64,000 nucleotides of DNA, from positions 1 to 64,000 of the forward strand of contig CAZDDI010000015.1 of the NCBI GenBank assembly GCA_964504195.1. Direction: 5' to 3'. The notes beneath the pieces were generated by a model, which was not told the DNA's origin, ran no database searches, and saw nothing but the letters and a program-made list of their open reading frames with translations. The DNA is from CAZDDI01 sp964504195 (lineage in GTDB: Bacteria > Chloroflexota > Anaerolineae > B4-G1 > SLSP01). Below, piece by piece: positions 59,584 to 64,000 of this stretch (position 1 is its first letter; every line of letters begins with the position of its first letter). The translations under genes were made by a program, and so were the position numbers.

Positions 59584-59595
59584 CCATTTTGAATT

Positions 59596-59668
59596 TGGGG
59601 CGTGGCCAAGTTGGCAAGGCAACGGACTTTGACTCCGTGTACCGTAGGTTCGAGTCCTACCGCCCCAG
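59596..59668 (+). tRNA. tRNA-Gln (anticodon TTG)
   Basis: 73 bases. Acceptor TGGGGCG pairs with CGCCCCA, discriminator G. D-arm GGCC..GGC, anticodon loop CTTTGAC within ACGGA/TCCGT stem (anticodon TTG), T-arm GTAGG-TTCGAGT-CCTAC. The 3-prime CCA is not encoded. Bases GGTTCGAGTCC confirm the T-loop. Confidence 0.95.
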
Positions 59669-59678
59669 TCTATTCCAT

Positions 59679-59712
59679 AAACCGCCCTGTGTGCAATCAC
59701 ACAGGGCGGTTT
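59679..59712 (+). terminator. Strong terminator of tRNA-Gln
   Basis: AAACCGCCCTGTGTG and CACACAGGGCGGTTT form a perfect 15-pair stem with loop CAAT, ten bases after the tRNA. A-rich start and TTT end allow it to act in both directions. Confidence 0.8.
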
Positions 59713-59734
59713 CGCGTACGTCCAGCAGCTGTGG

Positions 59735-60087
59735 TTAGGGGCAGTTTTCCGGCCAGACGGCGATCCCTACACTCTGCCCGGCTTGCCACAACTGGCGGTC
59801 GAAGGTAACGAAGGTGACAGTGGCGGCGCGCGCCTCGGTGGGGGTGGATGCAACTTTCGATGCTTGCGCCGCGTGTTGCGGATCGGTTATCAGTGGCGGC
59901 GCGCACCTCGGTGGGGGTGGATGCAACCCAGCCGGGCGGCTTTGGCAAAGGCGGCAGCGACTTCGGCCTTGCTCAAGCAACCGGTACCAGCTGCCGCGCC
60001 GCTGACGAGCAGTACCTGCACGGCGGTGGTATGCGACTCCTGGATGTAGTTTTTCACCAGCGCGCCGAGGGCCAGGTAGAGGATCAT
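59735..60087 (-). pseudogene. VapC-type PIN-domain toxin remnant
   Basis: The minus strand opens at 60087 with ILYLALGALVKNYIQESH, close to the PIN start LYLDTSALVK but with the catalytic Asp lost, then LSKAEVAAAFAKAARLG. The middle (about 70 residues) is gone and replaced by a 73-base direct duplication (59819 and 59892). The end VTFVTFDRQLWQAGQSVGIAVWPE matches a PIN C-terminus. The ATG overlaps the stop of the antitoxin remnant as ATGA, like an intact toxin-antitoxin pair. Confidence 0.6.
59819..59928. repeat. 73-bp direct duplication inside the PIN remnant
   Basis: agtggcggcgcgc(g/a)cctcgg-type blocks start at 59819 and 59892, differing at few positions. This duplication disrupts the toxin frame. 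Confidence 0.65.
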
Positions 60088-60188
60088 GGCTGCGCCATCG
60101 GCGTGAAGTAAGCGCTCCAATCCGGCTCGCGATCTTCGCTGAGCAGTTTGGAGACGGCGCGCGGGCCACGATTGACGGCAACCGGCGC
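60084..60188 (-). pseudogene. Phd-type antitoxin remnant (C-terminal part)
   Basis: Minus-strand frame: APVAVNRGPRAVSKLLSEDR and then EPDWSAYFTPMAQP, stop. The (V)(N/T)RGxxV(A/S)KL pattern fits the C-terminal half of Phd/prevent-host-death antitoxins. Its TGA overlaps the toxin ATG. The N-terminal half is absent: the sequence runs straight into RHS-like remnants. Confidence 0.45.
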
Positions 60189-60189
60189 A

Positions 60190-60560
60190 ACTTACGCCCC
60201 CCTTGCACCACCGCCAACGGCAGTAGCACCAGCCAGATCCCCAGCGCGGGATCGAAGTACCGCCCGCCCTGGTAGATGAGACCCGTGCTCCAATCATACA
60301 CCCCGCCGCAGATCAAGTGGCTCACCGGGCCGTGGGGCCCTTCGAGCACCGTCCCGTCGGGATCGAACCGCCACGTGCTGACCACCTCGCCCGCGGCGTA
60401 GTCCAGAGCGTAGGTGGTGACGCCGTAGCCGGCCGGCTACGTCCACGGCAATGCGGTCGCCTAAGCCATTATAGGTGAATTCCGTGGTTTGGGTAAACAC
60501 GCGCGCACGGATCATCTGCCCGGCGGCATCGTAGGTGAATTCGCGCACATAGATACCGTC
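60190..60560 (-). pseudogene. RHS/YD-repeat core remnant
   Basis: Scattered frames on the minus strand contain FTYDAAGQMI, FTYNGLGDRIAVDV, TTYALDYAAGEVVSTWRFDPDG and GLIYQGGRYFDPALGIWL, the classical run of an RHS-repeat core including the R-Y-(F/Y)-D-P end. Frames change at least once near 60385-60440. It is the C-terminal end of an RHS toxin-type protein whose N-terminus is missing. Confidence 0.65.
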
Positions 60561-60650
60561 AGAGTGTACTTTTCGACTGTTCTTAGAGCAAGTGCGATCA
60601 ACATTTGCTCACAGCTATATTGTGTGCCTAACCTTGATTACGCTTCTGCT

Positions 60651-60887
60651 CTAAGGCGTAGCGAGCAAATGCTGAAAAGTATCAAATCGTGTTCCTGTAA
60701 CAACATCCCACTCGAAAATTTCATTCTGACTAGCTGAGACCAGCAGAGCATTGTCTGGTCGAAAACTCAATGCAAGCACCGGGCTTGTGTGCCCACTCAA
60801 GTAATGGATGATTTTACCAGTAGCTGTATCCCAAACAACAAGGGGGTTTTGGGATTTCGCCGGGTAAACATTTGTTCTATGCCACAT
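60651..60887 (-). pseudogene. WD40-repeat fragment
   Basis: 78-residue frame with one and a half WD40 repeats (LVVWDTATGKIIHYLSGHTSPVLAL..., IFEWDVVTGTRF). No ribosome site and too short to fold as a propeller; the 5-prime part of the gene is missing. Upstream 60888-60998 holds nothing recognisable. Confidence 0.55.
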
Positions 60888-60998
60888 CTAGATTTTACAA
60901 CGTCCTCAAATACAAGATGTGGCAGGGATAACCTAAAAACAAGTTGAATTCCCAGCGAATTCCCAGCGAGCCATAAAGTTTGAATCTAAGTAGTTACC

Positions 60999-62198
60999 TC
61001 AAATCAACCATAAATCCAGCTGTGGATGGCTGAGGTATTCCGCACCGGTGGCTGTGACCACCACGTTCTCTTCGCAGCCGATGTAGCCATATTCCGGCAC
61101 GCTGATACCCAGCTCGATGGCGAAGACGTTGCCTTCCTGCACCACGCCGTTGATGGCCTCTCCGTAGCGCTCCCATTTGGGGCCGAGCACGGTGGCCCCA
61201 TCATGTGCGGTGCGCCCGATGTGATGCCCGAAGGCGTGTAGATATTCGGGATAGCCCGCCGCTACCAGCGTGCTGCGGGCGGCGGCGTCCACTTCCCAGC
61301 CCTGCGCGCCCGGCTTGAGCACGGCGCGGCCCGCTTCGAGCGCGGCGCGCGCGGCTTCCCAAGCCCGCTGTACGGCCTGTGGCGCGACCTGCTCGCCCGG
61401 CTTGCGCAGATACCAGGTGCGCTGTAAATCAGAGACGAAGCCGTATCGCTCCAAACCAAAATCCACCTGCACGAGGTTGCCGGCCCCTGCTCGCAGGCCC
61501 GACGGCATAGCATGGCCCACATCCGATTCTGGACCGACCGTCACCACCGGGCAATACTCCCACTCCCAGGCCGAACCACAGCCGTGCTCCGTAGCATAAC
61601 TATGCAAGAAATCGGCCAGCTCCATATCGCTGACCCCCGGACGCAGAAGTCGGGTAAGGTGCTGGAACGCATCTTCGGTACGCTCGATGGCGGCACGAAT
61701 GAGGGCCAATTCGGAAGCGGTCTTGCAGCCGCGCAAAGACCCGATCAGCCTTTCTGCCGAAACCAGGCGGGACGAATACGGCGTCGCCGCCAACATCCGC
61801 GAGAGCAGACGGAACATACCGTAGGTCAAGCCATCGGCAGCAGGGTCATTCTCGGAGTAATTGACACCAATACGGCGCGGCTTGAGACGCTCGAGTGCCT
61901 CTACCAACTGCGGTTGGATAGATTGATCGTAGCCCAACACTTGCGTATAGGCCTCGAGCCGCTCAACATTGGGGACATCGTACCGCCCCACGATGGCGAT
62001 GCACTCGCCGCTCCGGCTAATCAACAGCGCCGAGGGCCAGGTCAAATGGAAGCCCAACAGCAAATCCACCACCGGGTCTTTCACTTGCGTCGTTTCACGG
62101 ACAAAGGTCAACCAAAGATCAAGGTCTTGCGCCTTCAGGACATCCACAGCTTGCGCAGTCTTCTCGCGTACAATGCCCGTTGCTTCAAATGTGGTCAT
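60999..62198 (-). CDS. M24-family metallopeptidase (Xaa-Pro aminopeptidase-like)
   Basis: 399 residues. N-terminal creatinase-type domain to about 150, then the pita-bread catalytic domain. Metal ligands visible: Asp in VQVDFG, Asp in VSDLQRT, His in AFGHHIG, Glu in FAIELG, Glu in GCEENV. It cleaves N-terminal residues before proline or related peptides. Ends 21 bases after (on the minus strand) parB; probably transcribed with it. Starts MTTFEAT with AGGTAGG. Confidence 0.85.
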   Translation of the reverse strand: MTTFEATGIVREKTAQAVDVLKAQDLDLWLTFVRETTQVKDPVVDLLLGFHLTWPSALLISRSGECIAIVGRYDVPNVERLEAYTQVLGYDQSIQPQLVEALERLKPRRIGVNYSENDPAADGLTYGMFRLLSRMLAATPYSSRLVSAERLIGSLRGCKTASELALIRAAIERTEDAFQHLTRLLRPGVSDMELADFLHSYATEHGCGSAWEWEYCPVVTVGPESDVGHAMPSGLRAGAGNLVQVDFGLERYGFVSDLQRTWYLRKPGEQVAPQAVQRAWEAARAALEAGRAVLKPGAQGWEVDAAARSTLVAAGYPEYLHAFGHHIGRTAHDGATVLGPKWERYGEAINGVVQEGNVFAIELGISVPEYGYIGCEENVVVTATGAEYLSHPQLDLWLI

Positions 62199-62219
62199 CC
62201 TACCTCCACCAATCTTAAA

Positions 62220-63074
62220 TTATAGCGTCTCGCCGGTCAACTGTGCGTAGAGCGCCTGGAATTCTTCATCAGAATAATAATAGATCACCACACGCCCACC
62301 TTTACGCCCGGCCTTAAGCTGCACCCGTGTGCCCAGGGCTTGCTCGAAGCGTTGCTCCAAGGAGCGCACCTCTGGCGGGGCCGCAGGTTTGGCGGGCGGC
62401 GTGACCGCTTGCCCGGCGCGGGCGCGTTGCACCAGGGCCTCGGTTTGGCGCACGGTGAGAGCTTGTGCTAATACCAGCGCGAGCGCAGCATCTTGTGCAG
62501 CGTGGTCTTCAAGGCCCAGCAGGGCGCGCGCGTGCCCCTCGGAGAGCGTCCCCTGCATCACGGCTTCCTGGATGGCGGGCGAGGCTTGTAGCAAGCGCAA
62601 GGTGTTCGTCACCGCCACGCGGCTCTTACCCACGCGCCGCGCGACCTCGGCCTGCGCCAGGCCGAACTCCTCGCTGAGCTGCTTGTAGGCCAGCGCCTCT
62701 TCCAGCGCGTTGAGGTCAGCCCGCTGGATATTTTCAACCAAAGCCAGCTCCAGCATTTGCTGGGGGGCGGCTTCTTTGATGATGACCGGCACAGTAGCTT
62801 GCCCGGCCAGCCGCGATGCGCGCCACCGGCGTTCCCCGGCGATCAGCTGGTACTTACCCTCCGCGGTGCAGGTGACGATGAGCGGTTGGATGACGCCGTG
62901 CTCCTGAATCGAGGCAGCCAATTCGACCACATCTTGATCGCGGAAGGGCAAGCGGGGCTGGTGCGGGTTAGGGACGATGTGCTCCACCGAGACGTTTTGC
63001 ACGCCCGTAGCTACCGGCGTCTCCACCGGGATCAACGATTCTAGTCCGCGACCCAACCCGCGTTTTGCATTCAT
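62220..63074 (-). CDS. parB: Chromosome-partitioning protein ParB
   Basis: 284 residues. RGLGRGLESLIP at the N-terminus, then HIVPNPHQPR, LIAGERRWRAS (CTP-binding box), ALVENIQRADLNALEEA and the helix-turn-helix GLAQAEVARRVGKSRVAVTNTLRLL. A C-terminal dimerisation part follows. It loads on parS and slides as a CTP clamp. parA is not adjacent: the neighbours are the M24 peptidase and, divergently, ubiX. Possibly parA lies just outside the window or is unlinked. Confidence 0.93.
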   Translation of the reverse strand: MNAKRGLGRGLESLIPVETPVATGVQNVSVEHIVPNPHQPRLPFRDQDVVELAASIQEHGVIQPLIVTCTAEGKYQLIAGERRWRASRLAGQATVPVIIKEAAPQQMLELALVENIQRADLNALEEALAYKQLSEEFGLAQAEVARRVGKSRVAVTNTLRLLQASPAIQEAVMQGTLSEGHARALLGLEDHAAQDAALALVLAQALTVRQTEALVQRARAGQAVTPPAKPAAPPEVRSLEQRFEQALGTRVQLKAGRKGGRVVIYYYSDEEFQALYAQLTGETL

Positions 63075-63154
63075 AGTGCCAGTTTCCTCGTGCAGTTTTT
63101 GTAGACCGTTCTTGCGAACTTGAGTATAACATCATCCATTCAGAAGCCAAATGC

Positions 63155-63182
63155 TTGCCAGGGTGAAGGGGCGGGCTATAAT
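63155..63182 (+). promoter_or_regulatory. Promoter of ubiX
   Basis: TTGCCA (63155-63160), 16 bases, TATAAT (63177-63182). The start would be near 63189. A palindrome agacctggcaggt/acctaccaggtct (63192-63226) lies within the leader. Confidence 0.6.
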
Positions 63183-63191
63183 GTCTGTCAC

Positions 63192-63226
63192 AGACCTGGC
63201 AGGTGTGCTTAAAACCTACCAGGTCT
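63192..63226. repeat. acctggcaggt palindrome in the ubiX leader
   Basis: AGACCTGGCAGGT faces ACCTACCAGGTCT with one mismatch and a nine-base loop. Same core as the palindrome after lipA and the 12-13 kb elements. Confidence 0.6.
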
Positions 63227-63252
63227 CAAGAGTAGTTAGATAAGGAATGCGG

Positions 63253-63825
63253 ATGAATAAGCAGCGGTTGGTGATAGGGATTAGCGGCGCGAGCGGGGCG
63301 GTGTATGGGGTACAGATGCTGGAGCAATTGCGCACGCTGAGTGTGGAAACACATCTGGTGTTGACCCAGGCCGCGCGGGTGACAGCGGGCCTGGAGCTGG
63401 ACTGCGCACCGGAGGCCGTGGAGGCATTAGCGGATTACGTCCACGCGCCTGATAATCTCGCCGCGCTCATCGCCAGCGGCTCATTTGCCACACAGGGGAT
63501 GGTGATTGCGCCCTGCTCCATCAAGACACTTTCGGCCATCGCCCATAGCTACACCGCAGATCTCATCAGTCGCGCCGCCGATGTCACGCTCAAGGAGGGG
63601 CGCCCGCTGGTGTTGTTAGTGCGGGAGACGCCGCTGCATCTGGGGCATCTGCGTCTGATGACGCAAGCCGCCGAGTTGGGCGCGGTTATCTTCCCGCCGG
63701 TGCCGGCCTTCTACGCGCAGCCGCACACGCTAGAGGACATGGTCGCGCAGACCGTCGGGCGGGTGCTCGCGCGGCTGGGCTTCCCCAATACACTCTATAC
63801 TGTATGGAGTGAGCCTTCGGCCTGA
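63253..63825 (+). CDS. ubiX: Flavin prenyltransferase UbiX
   Basis: 190 residues. It makes the prenylated FMN cofactor used by UbiD-type decarboxylases. GISGASGAVYGVQML at 8-22, then the LTQAA strand, and a late LVLLVRETPLHLGHLRLM block that is family-typical. AAGGA at 63242-63246 is too close to ATG 63247, so ATG 63253 is preferred. UbiD-type enzymes also act on phenylphosphate and aromatic acids, but no ubiD is in this window. Confidence 0.9.
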   Translation: MNKQRLVIGISGASGAVYGVQMLEQLRTLSVETHLVLTQAARVTAGLELDCAPEAVEALADYVHAPDNLAALIASGSFATQGMVIAPCSIKTLSAIAHSYTADLISRAADVTLKEGRPLVLLVRETPLHLGHLRLMTQAAELGAVIFPPVPAFYAQPHTLEDMVAQTVGRVLARLGFPNTLYTVWSEPSA

Positions 63826-63852
63826 CAGATTGAGAGGGGAAGAGACGTGGCT

Positions 63853-63905
63853 TGCAATTGATGCGTGAAACGTGAAGAAGTTTTCACGCATCACATTTCA
63901 CGCCT
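63853..63905. repeat. cgtgaaacgtgaag-type short palindrome
   Basis: gatgcgtgaaacgtgaag faces ttttcacgcatcacatttcacgc. Same family as those at 45318, 57165 and 28040. Confidence 0.5.
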
Positions 63906-63929
63906 AGAATCTTCGACTAAACCGCACTT

Positions 63930-64000
63930 CTACTGTCGCTGCTTCCGCTCCGCCTCGACGCGCTCCCACAGTTCCAACGCTTCGCCGTTCTGGGGCTTTT
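63930..64000 (-). CDS. 3-prime end of a minus-strand gene (partial)
   Basis: The minus strand reads KPQNGEALELWERVEAERK, two more residues, then a TAG stop at 63930-63932. The frame is open to the window edge. Helical and charged; no family can be named from 22 residues. Confidence 0.4.
   Translation of the reverse strand, partial: KPQNGEALELWERVEAERKQRQ

Noticed and set aside
28040..63905. parS sites among the cgtgaaa/tttcacg repeats
   Set aside because: The half-sites are mostly direct or spaced, not the continuous GTTTCACGTGAAAC palindrome that ParB needs, so I do not call parS.
62220..64000. Replication origin near parB
   Set aside because: No dnaA, no cluster of DnaA boxes and no AT-rich unwinding region seen in the window.

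Overview
The window is a GC-rich bacterial chromosome segment, most probably from the phylum Chloroflexota (Anaerolineae-like). This is inferred, not proven. The support is a secreted DUF11 protein ending in the YLPLVLRN motif that recurs in secreted Chloroflexota proteins, the mix of housekeeping genes, and the dense small palindromic repeats. Genes start with ATG, GTG or TTG, and TGA is an ordinary stop. There are no rRNA genes, CRISPR arrays or complete insertion sequences. One tRNA gene is present (Gln, anticodon TTG).

Region 1 (about 0.2-13.7 kb) is the most unusual part. A single-promoter operon, with most junctions overlapping by ATGA, carries five paralogous ~550-residue proteins. They look like the substrate and swivelling-histidine part of PEP synthase, rifampin phosphotransferase or phenylphosphate synthase, but have no ATP-binding domain. 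Four paralogous ~300-residue RDHSWG-motif proteins (CrtC/DUF7064-like fold) are interleaved with them, and one of these is a double-lesion pseudogene. A separate 324-residue protein downstream supplies the missing PEP-synthase-type ATP-grasp domain. It has its own promoter and is flanked by two copies of a ~130 bp palindromic element. I infer a split dikinase in which one ATP-grasp subunit could serve five substrate/phospho-carrier subunits. A HAD phosphatase-like gene follows.

Region 2 (13.8-28.8 kb) is mainly housekeeping: a TPR/zinc-ribbon membrane protein, a P-loop kinase, membrane pyrophosphatase, a CoA-binding protein, CoaE, a HerA-like ATPase, Fmt, YebC, RuvC, RuvA, and a shortened ABC-type substrate-binding lipoprotein.

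Region 3 (28.8-37.6 kb, minus strand) holds a 1776-residue protein with an N-terminal DUF4157 (eCIS core/polymorphic-toxin) domain, long 11- and 22-residue helical repeats and a C-terminal HExxHxxGxxD metalloprotease. Downstream are a small unknown protein (a candidate immunity partner), an alpha/beta hydrolase and another small unknown. Upstream is the DUF11 surface protein.

Region 4 (38-43.9 kb, minus) holds a TSUP transporter and a tight TPR / J-like / GrpE / DnaK operon, an accessory Hsp70 machine whose J protein has HPP in place of HPD.

Region 5 (44.4-59.5 kb) holds SurE, DUF1232, a fused formiminotransferase-cyclodeaminase, an SPFH protein paired with a degenerate NAD-kinase-like protein, a UDG-like gene between palindromic elements, two glycosyltransferases, a lipid kinase, a PHP phosphoesterase, LipA, an SDR fused to a Cys-rich tail, and a small TPR protein. 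Region 6 (59.6-64 kb) holds tRNA-Gln with a strong terminator, a graveyard of RHS, Phd-VapC and WD40 remnants, then an M24 peptidase, ParB and UbiX.
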